Of a DNA stretch of 25,351 bases, positions 1 to 8,478 are shown piece by piece. Each line of letters begins with the position of its first letter. Position 1 is the stretch's first letter. A model generated the notes under the pieces. That model was given only the letters and a program-made list of their open reading frames with translations, made no database searches and had not been told where the DNA came from. A program made the translations under genes and the position numbers. This stretch comes from JBQTHP01 sp052389755 (GTDB lineage Bacteria > Pseudomonadota > Gammaproteobacteria > Steroidobacterales > Steroidobacteraceae), in NCBI GenBank assembly GCA_052389755.1, contig JBQTHP010000241.1, forward strand, positions 1 through 25,351, in the 5' to 3' direction.

Positions 1-751
1 CGAGCTTCGCGCCGACGGCGGGCCCTGAGAACGCGAGGCCCCATGCATTGGCGTGAAACATCGGCACGATCGGCAACACGACGTCGGTGGCGCTCAGGCC
101 CATGACGTCCTGCTGCATCGTGATCAGCGTGTGCAGAAAGTTCGAGCGATGCGAATACAGCACGCCCTTCGGATTGCCGGTCGTTCCGGACGTGTAGCAG
201 AGCCCGCACGCCGTCGATTCCGGGAACTTCCCCCACTCCGCATCGGGCGCGTGCGCGCCAACCAGCTCTTCGAAGCAGAGGATGTTGCGACCGATATCCC
301 CGGGCATGCGACTTCTGTCGGTCATCACGACGACATGCTCGACGGTGCGGCAGCGGCCGAGCACGGCCTGCAGACCCGGGACGAGATTCAGATCGACGAA
401 GACGATCCGGTCCTCGGCGTGATCGACGATGTACGCGAGCTGGTCGGCGGACAGCCGCGGGTTCAGCGTATGGCACACGGCGCCGATGCCCATGATCCCG
501 TACCAGGCTTCCATGTGCCGCGCGGTGTTCCAGGCGAGCGTCGCCACCCGATCACCGGGGCTGATACCCAGCGCGAGCAGTGCCGTCGAGAGCCGCTTCG
601 CACGCTCGTAGATGGCCGTGTAGGTCGTGCGCACGATCGGCCCTTCGATCGAGCGCGACACGATCTCGCGCGGTCCGTGCCAGCGTCTGGCATGTTCGAG
701 GAAACGATCGACCGTCAGCGGCCAGTCCTGCATCAAGCCTTCGATCGCCAC
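1..751 (-). CDS. FadD-type acyl-CoA ligase (AMP-forming), 5' part
   Basis: Activates a carboxylic acid to its acyl-CoA through an acyl-adenylate. About 250 N-terminal residues are present and the gene runs off the left edge. The phosphate-binding loop YTSGTTGNPKG lies at about residues 186-196, and PMFHANAWG at about 230-238 is typical of the medium/long-chain and 3-methylmercaptopropionate CoA ligase (DmdB-like) branch. The N-terminal GLMQDWPLT resembles the GLMQD start of that branch, so I chose GTG at 751; ATG at 733 and GTG at 775 are in-frame alternatives, and none has a strong ribosome site. It diverges from the permease at 818 with under 70 bases between them. The substrate cannot be told, because the specificity-determining C-terminal half is missing. 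A role in the aryl-CoA pathway further right is possible but unsupported. Confidence 0.85.
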   Translation of the reverse strand, partial: MAIEGLMQDWPLTVDRFLEHARRWHGPREIVSRSIEGPIVRTTYTAIYERAKRLSTALLALGISPGDRVATLAWNTARHMEAWYGIMGIGAVCHTLNPRLSADQLAYIVDHAEDRIVFVDLNLVPGLQAVLGRCRTVEHVVVMTDRSRMPGDIGRNILCFEELVGAHAPDAEWGKFPESTACGLCYTSGTTGNPKGVLYSHRSNFLHTLITMQQDVMGLSATDVVLPIVPMFHANAWGLAFSGPAVGAKL

Positions 752-817
752 GTGCGCACCCCGACTGAGACTCACGTGCTGGAAACATAGCCGATTTGAT
801 GCGATCTTGTCGGCCCT

Positions 818-2254
818 ATGGCAACCACGATGCATTCTCCGGTCGAATTCGTGAAGGCGATTTCCCGGCTCGACGCCACGGCGCTCGTCGTGGGGTCGAT
901 GATCGGCTCGGGGATCTTCATCGTCTCGGCCGACATCCTCCGGCAGGTCGACTCCCCGGGCCTGATGCTTCTCGTATGGGGGGTCGCGGGTCTCGTGACG
1001 CTCATGGGCGCGCTCACCTACGGTGAGCTTGCCGGCATGTATCCGAAGGCCGGCGGACAGTACGTCTATCTGCGCGAAGGTGTGTCGCCTCTTTTCGGGT
1101 ATTTATACGGCTGGACGCTGTTCGCCGTCATCCAGACGGGGACCATCGCCGCGGTTGCGGTTGCTTTTGCGAGATTCACCGCGGTGTTCTTCCCGTCGCT
1201 CTCGCCGGACGTGTTTCTCGGGTTCACCGCCCGGCTTCCGAGCGGGCCGATCGAGGTGGGCCTCTCGCCGCAGCGCCTGCTCGCGATCGCCTCGATCGTG
1301 GTGCTCACCTGGGTCAACGTGCGCGGCGTGCGCACCGCGGCGTTCATTCAGACGTCGCTGACCGCCATCAAGACACTGGCGCTCGCTGCGCTGATTCTGC
1401 TCGGGATCACCATCGGGCGAGACCCGGGCGCGTTCGCCGCGAGCTTCGGCGCAGGATTCTGGCCGGCGAGCGGATTGACTCTGGGGCTGCTGCCGCTGAT
1501 CGGTGCCGCGATGGTCGGCGCACTCTTCTCGATGGACGCCTGGAACAACGTCGGCTTCGCATCGGGAGAGCTCAAGGATCCGAAGAAGGACCTGCCGTTC
1601 GCCATGGCGGTCGGCGTGCTCACCGTCACGGTGCTCTACCTTCTGGCGAACGTCGCGTATCTGTCCGTGCTGCCCGCAGCCGAAATCGCGAACGCGCCGC
1701 AGGATCGCGTGGCCACGGCCGTGATGCAGGAGATGTTCGGCCCCACCGGGCTCTACATCATGGCCGCCGCGATCATGATCTCGACGTTCGGCTGCAACAA
1801 CGGGCTCATCCTCGCCGGCGCGCGCGTGTACTACGCCATGGCGCGGGATAACCTGTTCTTCCGCAAGGCGGGCGATCTGCATCCGGCACACAAGACGCCT
1901 GCGTTCGGCCTCGTCGTGCAGGCGGTGTGGGCGAGCCTGCTGTGCCTCTCGGGGACGTACGGTCAGTTGCTCGACTACGTGATCTTCGCGGCCGTGCTCT
2001 TCTATCTGCTCACCGCGGTCGGACTCTTCGCGCTGCGCATGAAGCGGCCCGAGCTGGAGCGGCCGGTAAAAGCGCCTCTCTACCCGGTGCTGCCCGCGCT
2101 GTACGTGCTCCTCACGGCATTGATTTGCGTCAACCTTCTCGTGGAAAAGCCGCAGTACACCTGGCCGGGGCTCATCATCGTGGCGTTGGGCGTGCCTGTG
2201 TACTACGCCTGGAGACGACTTACGCCTCCCGCCGTCGGCCTTCCGGCCGCTTAG
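818..2254 (+). CDS. APC-superfamily amino-acid permease
   Basis: Integral inner-membrane transporter of 478 residues, the usual length for the amino acid/polyamine/organocation superfamily, with about 12 hydrophobic segments. Segment 1 carries the unwound substrate-binding motif GSMIGSGIF (about residues 26-34). GELAGMYPKAGGQYVYLRE (about 69-87) is the conserved stretch after segment 2, found in LAT-like and bacterial exchangers. A charged loop ELKDPKKDLPFA (about 251-262) precedes a later segment, also usual. ATG at 818 is used; there is no clear Shine-Dalgarno site, and ATG at 830 is an alternative. It stands alone on the plus strand, divergent from the ligase and convergent with the RND genes. 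The substrate is unknown; a tryptophan- or indole-related compound is only a guess from the neighbourhood. Confidence 0.88.
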   Translation: MATTMHSPVEFVKAISRLDATALVVGSMIGSGIFIVSADILRQVDSPGLMLLVWGVAGLVTLMGALTYGELAGMYPKAGGQYVYLREGVSPLFGYLYGWTLFAVIQTGTIAAVAVAFARFTAVFFPSLSPDVFLGFTARLPSGPIEVGLSPQRLLAIASIVVLTWVNVRGVRTAAFIQTSLTAIKTLALAALILLGITIGRDPGAFAASFGAGFWPASGLTLGLLPLIGAAMVGALFSMDAWNNVGFASGELKDPKKDLPFAMAVGVLTVTVLYLLANVAYLSVLPAAEIANAPQDRVATAVMQEMFGPTGLYIMAAAIMISTFGCNNGLILAGARVYYAMARDNLFFRKAGDLHPAHKTPAFGLVVQAVWASLLCLSGTYGQLLDYVIFAAVLFYLLTAVGLFALRMKRPELERPVKAPLYPVLPALYVLLTALICVNLLVEKPQYTWPGLIIVALGVPVYYAWRRLTPPAVGLPAA

Positions 2255-2303
2255 ACGCGGCGTAGTGCCGGGGAGCTCGAAGTATCGTAGCTCTTTGGAG
2301 CCC

Positions 2304-2341
2304 GTCCGCCCGCGGACACGGTTGTCCGAAGCCGGACAACC
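2304..2341. terminator. Tandem hairpins between convergent genes
   Basis: Two adjacent inverted repeats lie between the stop codons of the convergent permease and RND genes. The first has arms GTCCGC/GCGGAC around CC (2304-2317). The second has 9-bp arms GGTTGTCCG/CGGACAACC around a 4-base loop (2320-2341). Neither is followed by a long T tract, so an intrinsic bidirectional terminator is likely but not certain. The rest of 2255-2397 shows nothing else recognisable. Confidence 0.5.
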
Positions 2342-2397
2342 TTGCGCCCGCCATTACGAAGTAGACCGAGCCGCCGCTGTGGCCGAGCGCGCATGAT

Positions 2398-5300
2398 CTA
2401 CGTCGTCGGCGACGTTTGCGGCGCGCGGGCCGTCCTCTTCCTTCCCATCCACTCGCTCGCCTTTTCGGTCCACAGATAGAAGGTCGGGATGAAGAGTACG
2501 GCGAGGAAAGTCGCCGCGAGCATGCCGCCGATGACGCCCGTGCCGATCGAATGCCGGCTCGCCGCGCCCGCGCCGGTGCTGAACGCGAGCGGGCTTACGC
2601 CGAGAATGAACGCAAGCGAGGTCATGATGATCGGCCGGAATCGCAGCCGCGCGGCCTCGATGGCGGCTGCCGTGTAGTCAAGGCCCTCGCGGTGCTTGTG
2701 CGAGGCGAACTCCACGATGAGGATCGCGTTCTTGGCAGCAAGACCGACCAGCGTCACCAGACCGATCTGCAGGTACACGTCGTTGTAGAGCCCCCGCGTC
2801 CACACGGCGAGGAACGCGCCGAATGCGGCGAACGGCACGGCGAGAATCACGGCGATGGGCAGGGTCAGCCGCTCGTACTGTGCCGCGAGAATGAGAAACA
2901 CCATGAGCACGGCGAGCGCGAAAATGGCGGCCGTGTTCTGCCTGCCCGCAATCTCCTGATACGCCTGTCCCGTCCAGGCGAGCGAGTAGCCCTCGGGCAG
3001 GTGCTGCGCGGCAAGCTCTTCCATGAGCGCGATCGCATCGCCCGAGCTGTAGCCCGGCGCCGGATTGCCGATGACGCGCGCCGACGGGAACACATTGAAT
3101 CGCTCGACCACGTCGGGACCGGTGGCCTCGACGACGCGCGCCAGCGCCGTGAGCGGCATCATCTCCCCGCGCTCGCTGCGCACGTAGACATCGCGAAGGT
3201 CCTCCGGGTGCGCGCGGAATTTTCCCTCCGACTGCAGCTGCACGCGATACACGCGCCCTTCGCGGTTGAAGTCGTTCACGTACAGCGCGCCGAACGTGCT
3301 CTGCAGCGCCGTGTTGACCTCGTTCAGGCTCACACCGAGGATCTTCGCCTTCTCGGTGTCCACCGCTAGGCGGACGCGCGGCACCTGTGCGGAGAACGTC
3401 GTCGCGACGCCCGTGAGCTCCGGACGCTGCGAGGCTGCGGCCACGAGCTGTTGTGCCGCGGCTTCGAGAGCGCCGTAGTCGCTGCTGGTCCGCGACTGTA
3501 CGAAAGCTTCGAAGCCGCCGGTGGTCGAGAGTCCTTCGATTGCCGGCGGATTCACCGCGAAGACGAACGCGTCCTTGATCTGTGATCCGATGCCGAAGAT
3601 CGCGCCGACGACGCCCTGCGCGCTGAGCTCCGGCGAGCGACGTTCGGACCAGTCCTTCAGCACGATGAAGCCGACGCCGGTGTTGCTGCGCGAGCTGAAG
3701 GTCATGACGTCGAGCCCGCTGAAGGAGACGCCGTCGACATACGCCGGGTGCTGCGCCGCTGCCGTGTTCAGCTGCTCGAACACGGCGTTCGTCCTCTGCA
3801 GGGACGCGGCCGGCGGCAGCGCGACGACGTTGATCACGTATCCCTGATCCTCTTCGGGCGCGAGCGCCGACGGGGTCGCCATGACGAGCGCCCAGGTCAC
3901 GACGACCATCACCACCATGACCGCCGCCGCGATCATGCCGCGACGGAGCATCCAGCCGACGGCGCGGGTATACCGCTGCGTCATGCGCGAGAACCACCGC
4001 TCGAAGCGGCCCAGGATGCCCGGCACTTCGAGAGGGCCTGGCTTCAGGAGCAGCGCGCAGAGGGCCGGGGTGAGCGTCAGCGCGACGAACCCCGAGATCG
4101 CGACCGATACCGCGATCGTGATCGCGAATTGCCGGTACATTTCTCCGACCAGGCCGCCGAGAAACGCGACGGGCAGAAACACGGCATTCAGCACGAGCAC
4201 GATCGCGATGACCGGGCGCGTCACTTCGGCCATCGCGCGGCGCGTCGCCTCCTTTGCATCGACGTGCTCCGCCCGCATGTGCCGCTCGACGTTCTCGAGC
4301 ACCACGATGGCATCGTCCACGACGATGCCGATGGCCAGCACCATGCCGAAGAGCGTGAGCGAGTTGATCGAGAAGCCGAGCAGATACATGCCGGCCAAAG
4401 CGCCGACGAGCGACACCGGCACGGCGAGAGTCGGGATCAGAGTCGCACGGATGTTGTGCAGGAACACGAACACGACGAGGAAAACGAGCGCCATCGCCTC
4501 TAGAAGCGTCAAGGCGACCTCTTCCATGGAGACGCGCACGTACCTGCTCGTGTCGTACGGGATGTCCCACGCGAGCCCCGCCGGGAAGCTCACGGCGAGC
4601 TCGCGCATGCGCTGCTTGATGGCCGCTGCCACGTCGAGCGCATTCGCGTTGGGCGCGAGAAAGACGCCGATGGCGACCACGGGCTTGCCGTTGCGCCTGG
4701 CATCGAAGGTGTAGTCGCGGGCGCCGAGCTCGACGCGCGCCACGTCCGAGAGGCGCACGATCTCGCCGTTCGGGCCGCTTTTCAGCACGATGCGCTCGAA
4801 CTGCGCCGGCTCCGACATGCGGCTCTGCGACGTGACGGTGAGCGTGAGATCGACCCGCTCCTCGATCGGCTCATCGCCGAGGCGGCCGGCTGCGGACTGC
4901 GTATTCTGCTCGCGCACGGCGCTCGCGACGTCGGCCGGCGTGAGGCCCAGCTCGGCGAGCTTGTCGGGCTGCAACCAGATGCGGATCGAATACTCACGCG
5001 CGCCGAACGCCTGGGCCGAGCCGACGCCCGGGATGCGGCGCAGCTCATCGAGAACGTTGACCAGCGCGTAGTTCGAAACGAACAGAGCGTCGTAGCGCCC
5101 GTCCGGCGCATCCATCGTCACGACGAGCAGAAAGCTCGGCGAGGTCTTGCTGACCGTGACGCCCTGACGGCGCACTTCCTCGGGCAGCACGGGCAGCGCG
5201 GCCTGCACCCGGTTCTGAACGTTGATGACGGCGAGGTCCGGATCGCTGCCGACGGCGAAGGTCACGGCCAGCGACATCGTGCCGGCCGTGCTGCTCGCCG

Positions 5301-5541
5301 AGCGCATGTACAGCATGTTCTCCACGCCGTTGATCGCCTGCTCGAGCGGTGCGGCGACCGTCGCAGCCACGACGTCGCTGCTCGCGCCGGGATACGCGGT
5401 GGTCACCTCGACCTGCGGCGGCAGGATGTTCGGATACAACGATATCGGCAGCGCGCGGAATGCCGAGAGCCCGGCGATCACGATGAACGCCGAGACGACG
5501 GTCGCGAACAGCGGCCGGTCGATGAAGAAACTGGAAATCAT
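2398..5541 (-). CDS. RND multidrug efflux permease, HAE1 family (AcrB/MexB-like)
   Basis: Inner-membrane proton/drug antiporter of a tripartite efflux pump. Its 1047 residues match the family length. The N-terminus MISSFFIDRPLFATVVS is typical. PISLYPNILPPQVEVTTAYPG (about 32-52) is the porter-domain entry signature. The proton-relay aspartates are D409/D410 in TM4 (GIVVDDAIVVLENVERH), and the partner lysine is in TM10 (GLAAKNAILIVEFA). The duplicated TM1-6/TM7-12 layout and two large periplasmic loops are visible. It lies 18 bases downstream of the adaptor gene, so the two are cotranscribed. No outer-membrane factor (TolC/OprM type) is in the window, so the pump must borrow one encoded elsewhere. 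Substrates cannot be predicted. Confidence 0.96.
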   Translation of the reverse strand: MISSFFIDRPLFATVVSAFIVIAGLSAFRALPISLYPNILPPQVEVTTAYPGASSDVVAATVAAPLEQAINGVENMLYMRSASSTAGTMSLAVTFAVGSDPDLAVINVQNRVQAALPVLPEEVRRQGVTVSKTSPSFLLVVTMDAPDGRYDALFVSNYALVNVLDELRRIPGVGSAQAFGAREYSIRIWLQPDKLAELGLTPADVASAVREQNTQSAAGRLGDEPIEERVDLTLTVTSQSRMSEPAQFERIVLKSGPNGEIVRLSDVARVELGARDYTFDARRNGKPVVAIGVFLAPNANALDVAAAIKQRMRELAVSFPAGLAWDIPYDTSRYVRVSMEEVALTLLEAMALVFLVVFVFLHNIRATLIPTLAVPVSLVGALAGMYLLGFSINSLTLFGMVLAIGIVVDDAIVVLENVERHMRAEHVDAKEATRRAMAEVTRPVIAIVLVLNAVFLPVAFLGGLVGEMYRQFAITIAVSVAISGFVALTLTPALCALLLKPGPLEVPGILGRFERWFSRMTQRYTRAVGWMLRRGMIAAAVMVVMVVVTWALVMATPSALAPEEDQGYVINVVALPPAASLQRTNAVFEQLNTAAAQHPAYVDGVSFSGLDVMTFSSRSNTGVGFIVLKDWSERRSPELSAQGVVGAIFGIGSQIKDAFVFAVNPPAIEGLSTTGGFEAFVQSRTSSDYGALEAAAQQLVAAASQRPELTGVATTFSAQVPRVRLAVDTEKAKILGVSLNEVNTALQSTFGALYVNDFNREGRVYRVQLQSEGKFRAHPEDLRDVYVRSERGEMMPLTALARVVEATGPDVVERFNVFPSARVIGNPAPGYSSGDAIALMEELAAQHLPEGYSLAWTGQAYQEIAGRQNTAAIFALAVLMVFLILAAQYERLTLPIAVILAVPFAAFGAFLAVWTRGLYNDVYLQIGLVTLVGLAAKNAILIVEFASHKHREGLDYTAAAIEAARLRFRPIIMTSLAFILGVSPLAFSTGAGAASRHSIGTGVIGGMLAATFLAVLFIPTFYLWTEKASEWMGRKRTARAPQTSPTT

Positions 5542-5559
5542 CGCTGCGCCCTCATGGAG

Positions 5560-6744
5560 CTAGCGTTTCTTCGAAGGCTCCTGCGGCGGCTCCGGCCTCG
5601 TCGCGACCTGCACGGGTTCGCGCGCCTTGCCGAGCTCGACCGCAACGGCCTTCACAGGTGCACCAGGCATCACCTTCAAAACACCGTCCACGACCGCGCG
5701 CTCACCGGGCTCGAGCCCGCTCGTCACCGCAACGAGATTGCCGGACGCAACGCCCAGCTCGACCGGGCGTGGCTGTGCTTTTCCTTCGTCATCCAGGACC
5801 CACACGAAGGTGCCCTGTGGCCCGCGCATCACCGCGCGCTTCGGAATCACGAGCGACGAGGCGAGCTGCACGCCTTCAACGCGCGCACGCACCACCTCAC
5901 CCGGCAGCAAGCCTGACTTCCTGTTATCCACGACGGCGCGCACGGCAACCGTCCCCGTCGCATCGGCGACCTGCGGCGCAACGAATTCGATCTGTGCGGG
6001 TGCCCCGAGCGGCGCGCCCCGCGGGTCGACAAGCTGCACGCGCACGCCGTCCGGGTTCGTACGAACCGCCTCGCGCAGAGTGCCCGCCTCGCTCTGTGGA
6101 ACGGAGAAGTCCACGTACAGACGGTCGCCCTGGACGATCTGCGTGAGCAGGCTCGACTCGGAATCCGTCGAAACGAGGCTGCCTTCCGAGCGCACCTCGC
6201 GGCTCGTGAGACCCGCGATGGGTGCGCGCACTTCGGTATAGGAGAGGTCGAGCTCCGCACTGCGCAGCTCCGCTGCCGCGGCGGCCGTACCGGCCTCGGC
6301 ACTCTCGAAAGCGGCGATCGCCGCATCAACGTCCTGGCGACTGACGACGTTCTGTTCGGCGAGCGGCAGGATACGATCGTGATCCCGTCGCGCCTGCTGC
6401 AGCTGAGCTCTCAGCATGGCGAGTTGCGCGCGCGCGCGTGCGACTTCGGCGCGAAACGGCGCCGGATCGATGCGGAACAGAAGCTCGCGGGCTTTGACGG
6501 CCGCGCCAGGCTCATACCGCCGCTCGAGAAGAATTCCTTCCACACGCGCGCGGACTTCTACCTCTCGTACGCCGCGCAGCTGCGCGGGATACTCGAGATC
6601 GAGCGTGAGCGGCTGCGGCTGCAGCGCGATTGCGCCAACTTCCGGGGGCGGCATCTGCATCTGGTCGGAGCCGCCTCCGCAAGCGGCAAGCGTAGCGACG
6701 GCAGCGAGGAAGGTCGCGAAACGCATGACTCGAGTTGTTTTCAT
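5560..6744 (-). CDS. RND periplasmic adaptor (membrane fusion) lipoprotein
   Basis: Links the RND permease to an outer-membrane channel. 394 residues. The start is ATG at 6744, preceded by a strong ribosome site AAGGGAG about 5 bases upstream; the open frame continues to 6879, but the extension is not signal-like. A lipoprotein signal MKTTRVMRFATFLAAVATLAAC ends in lipobox LAAC with Cys22. Then come the first beta-barrel strand and lipoyl half (LEYPAQLRGVREVEVRARVE), a coiled-coil alpha-hairpin (about 95-150, rich in A/R/Q), the second lipoyl half (VRAPIAGLTSREVRSEGSLV) and the beta-barrel and membrane-proximal domains. A short basic tail, EPSKKR, closes it. It is the first gene of a two-gene pump operon. 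The 107-base leader region contains a nine-G run. Confidence 0.94.
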   Translation of the reverse strand: MKTTRVMRFATFLAAVATLAACGGGSDQMQMPPPEVGAIALQPQPLTLDLEYPAQLRGVREVEVRARVEGILLERRYEPGAAVKARELLFRIDPAPFRAEVARARAQLAMLRAQLQQARRDHDRILPLAEQNVVSRQDVDAAIAAFESAEAGTAAAAAELRSAELDLSYTEVRAPIAGLTSREVRSEGSLVSTDSESSLLTQIVQGDRLYVDFSVPQSEAGTLREAVRTNPDGVRVQLVDPRGAPLGAPAQIEFVAPQVADATGTVAVRAVVDNRKSGLLPGEVVRARVEGVQLASSLVIPKRAVMRGPQGTFVWVLDDEGKAQPRPVELGVASGNLVAVTSGLEPGERAVVDGVLKVMPGAPVKAVAVELGKAREPVQVATRPEPPQEPSKKR

Positions 6745-6815
6745 GAACTCCCTTTCTGAGATCGCGTCGAGCTTCTCTGCCGCGCTCTGCGCACGCACAT
6801 CTGCCGAGAGGACCC

Positions 6816-6824
6816 GGGGGGGGG
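6816..6824. repeat. Nine-base G homopolymer upstream of the efflux operon
   Basis: A run of nine G lies 72-80 bases upstream of the adaptor start codon and outside any gene. Such tracts can slip and alter promoter spacing, but no promoter is clearly recognisable around it, so a regulatory role is only possible. Confidence 0.6.
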
Positions 6825-6850
6825 AATGAAGGGGCGCGTACTTTAACGGC

Positions 6851-7285
6851 TCAGCGGGAGGGCACGCAATTATTCTCATGGCCTGCAGGGGCGTCGGGGA
6901 CGATCGCGCTCGCTTCGATCTCGACCTTGGCGCCCGCTTCCATGAGTGCGACCACCTGGACGACGGACATAACGGGAAAGTGCCTGCCCATAACGGTGCG
7001 GTAGGCTTCGCCGATCACCTTCAGCTCCGCGAGGTACTCCTCGCGGCTCGTGACGAACCACGTCAGGCGCACGACGTGCTCCGGACGAGCTCCGGCTTCG
7101 GCGAGAACGGCGACGATGTTCGCGAGCGCCTGGCGCACCTGATCGGACAATCGTTCGCTTACGATCTCGCCTTTGTCGTTCCATCCAACCTGTCCGGCGA
7201 CGAGCACGTGGCGCCCGACGGCCTGTATCCCGTTGGAGTACCCCCTCGGTCGTGGCCATCCTGGTGGCTGCAGAGTCCTGTTCAC
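6851..7285 (-). CDS. Rid-family (YjgF/YER057c/UK114) protein lacking the catalytic Arg
   Basis: 144-residue small trimer-forming Rid-fold protein, last gene of the aryl-CoA operon. GTG at 7285 overlaps the acyl-CoA dehydrogenase stop (GTGA), implying translational coupling. The family C-terminal signature reads FPVMSVVQVVALMEAGAKVEIEA at about residues 103-125. Archetypal RidA has P-x-R-S here, with the Arg binding the carboxylate of imino acids; this protein has P-V-M-S, with Met106 at that place. Family knowledge says Rid1-3 keep the Arg and deaminate enamine/imine intermediates, while Rid4-7 members lack it. A classical 2-aminoacrylate deaminase role is therefore unlikely. Its operon position suggests it handles an enamine-containing CoA ester made by the aminobenzoyl-CoA monooxygenase/reductase, with a CoA group replacing the need for Arg (inference). 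Confidence 0.88.
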   Translation of the reverse strand: MNRTLQPPGWPRPRGYSNGIQAVGRHVLVAGQVGWNDKGEIVSERLSDQVRQALANIVAVLAEAGARPEHVVRLTWFVTSREEYLAELKVIGEAYRTVMGRHFPVMSVVQVVALMEAGAKVEIEASAIVPDAPAGHENNCVPSR

Positions 7286-8475
7286 TGCCTGCCTTTGAGA
7301 AGCTCGCGCGCGATGATGAGTTTCTGAACCTCGGTCGCGCCCTCGTAGATGCGCAGCGCGCGAATCTCACGGTAGAGGCGCTCCACGATCTCCCCGTGCA
7401 CGACGCCGCGGCCGCCGAACATCTGCACGGCGCGGTCGATGATGCGCTGCGCGGCCTCGGTGGCGGTCATCTTTGCCATCGCCGCCTCTTTCGTGATCGT
7501 CTCGCCTCGATCGCGCCGCCACGCGGCGCGATAGGTCAGAAGCGATGCGGCGTCGAGCTCCGTCGCCATCTCGGCGAGGCTCGCCTGCGTGAGCTGCAGG
7601 TCCGCGAGCGTCTTGCCGAACATCGCGCGCCGCGACGCATGCGTGAGCGCTTCATCGAGCGCGCGACGAGCGAAGCCCAGCGCCGCGGCGGCGACCGAGG
7701 TGCGAAACACGTCGAGGGTCTGCATCGCGATCCTGAAGCCCGCGCCCTCCTCGCCGATGCGCTGCGCGGCGGGAATGCGGCAGTCGCGAAACTCGAGCGT
7801 CGCGAGAGGATGCGGCGCGATCACATCGATGCGCCCGGCGATCGAGAATCCGGGCGCCCCCGCATCGACGACGAACGCGCTGATGCCCTGCGCGCTCACG
7901 GATCCGTCGCCCCGGTTCTGCGCGCTTTCGGTGCGCGCAAAGACGCAGTAGAAATCGGCGATGCCGCCGTTCGAGATCCACGTCTTCGTGCCGTTCAGCA
8001 CGTACTGGTCCGCCTCGCGGCGCGCGGAGCATCGCATGGCCGCCGCGTCCGAGCCCGCCTCCGGCTCGGACAGCGCGAACGCCGCGATCCGCTTGCCATG
8101 GGCGACGTCCGGAAGGTACCGGCCGCGCAGCTCACGACCGCCGGCGAGCGAGATCGCACCGCTGCCGAGCCCCTGCATCGCGAACGCGAAATCGGCGAGG
8201 CCGTCGTGCCAGGCCAGGGTCTCGCGCACGAGGCAGATCGCGCGCGCGTCGAAGTCGGGCAGAAGGCCGCCATCCTCGGCACGCACGCAATAGCGCGTGA
8301 GCTCGGCGCGGCCGAGCGCGCGCACCAGCTCCCGGCACCGCGCGTCGATCGATTCGCGCGTCTCCTCGTGCGCGCGGCCGACGAGCCGCTCCTTTGCCCA
8401 CGCATCGGCGCGCGAGGCGAGCTTGCGATGGTGATCGTCGAAGAACGGCAGATCGAGGGCAAGTTGTGGAGACAC
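7282..8475 (-). CDS. Acyl-CoA dehydrogenase
   Basis: FAD-dependent alpha,beta-dehydrogenation of an acyl-CoA, passing electrons to ETF. 397 residues, typical length. The flavin/substrate region FALSEPEAGSDAAAM and the signature WISNGGIADFYCVFART are present in the middle domain. The C-terminal domain has QMFGGRGVVHGEIVERLYRE, and IYEGATEVQKLIIAREL contains the usual position of the catalytic Glu (about E378). The start is GTG at 8475, 3 bases after the crotonase stop, with AAGGAAA as ribosome site; it overlaps the Rid gene by 4 bases. In the operon it probably acts on an alicyclic or ring-opened intermediate from 2-aminobenzoyl-CoA. The exact substrate cannot be read from sequence. Confidence 0.93.
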   Translation of the reverse strand: MSPQLALDLPFFDDHHRKLASRADAWAKERLVGRAHEETRESIDARCRELVRALGRAELTRYCVRAEDGGLLPDFDARAICLVRETLAWHDGLADFAFAMQGLGSGAISLAGGRELRGRYLPDVAHGKRIAAFALSEPEAGSDAAAMRCSARREADQYVLNGTKTWISNGGIADFYCVFARTESAQNRGDGSVSAQGISAFVVDAGAPGFSIAGRIDVIAPHPLATLEFRDCRIPAAQRIGEEGAGFRIAMQTLDVFRTSVAAAALGFARRALDEALTHASRRAMFGKTLADLQLTQASLAEMATELDAASLLTYRAAWRRDRGETITKEAAMAKMTATEAAQRIIDRAVQMFGGRGVVHGEIVERLYREIRALRIYEGATEVQKLIIARELLKGRQ

Positions 8476-8478
8476 GCG

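Noticed and set aside
2678..4570. 630-codon open frame on the minus strand
   Set aside because: Same-strand out-of-frame shadow inside the RND permease gene, composed largely of Arg, Gly and Ala.
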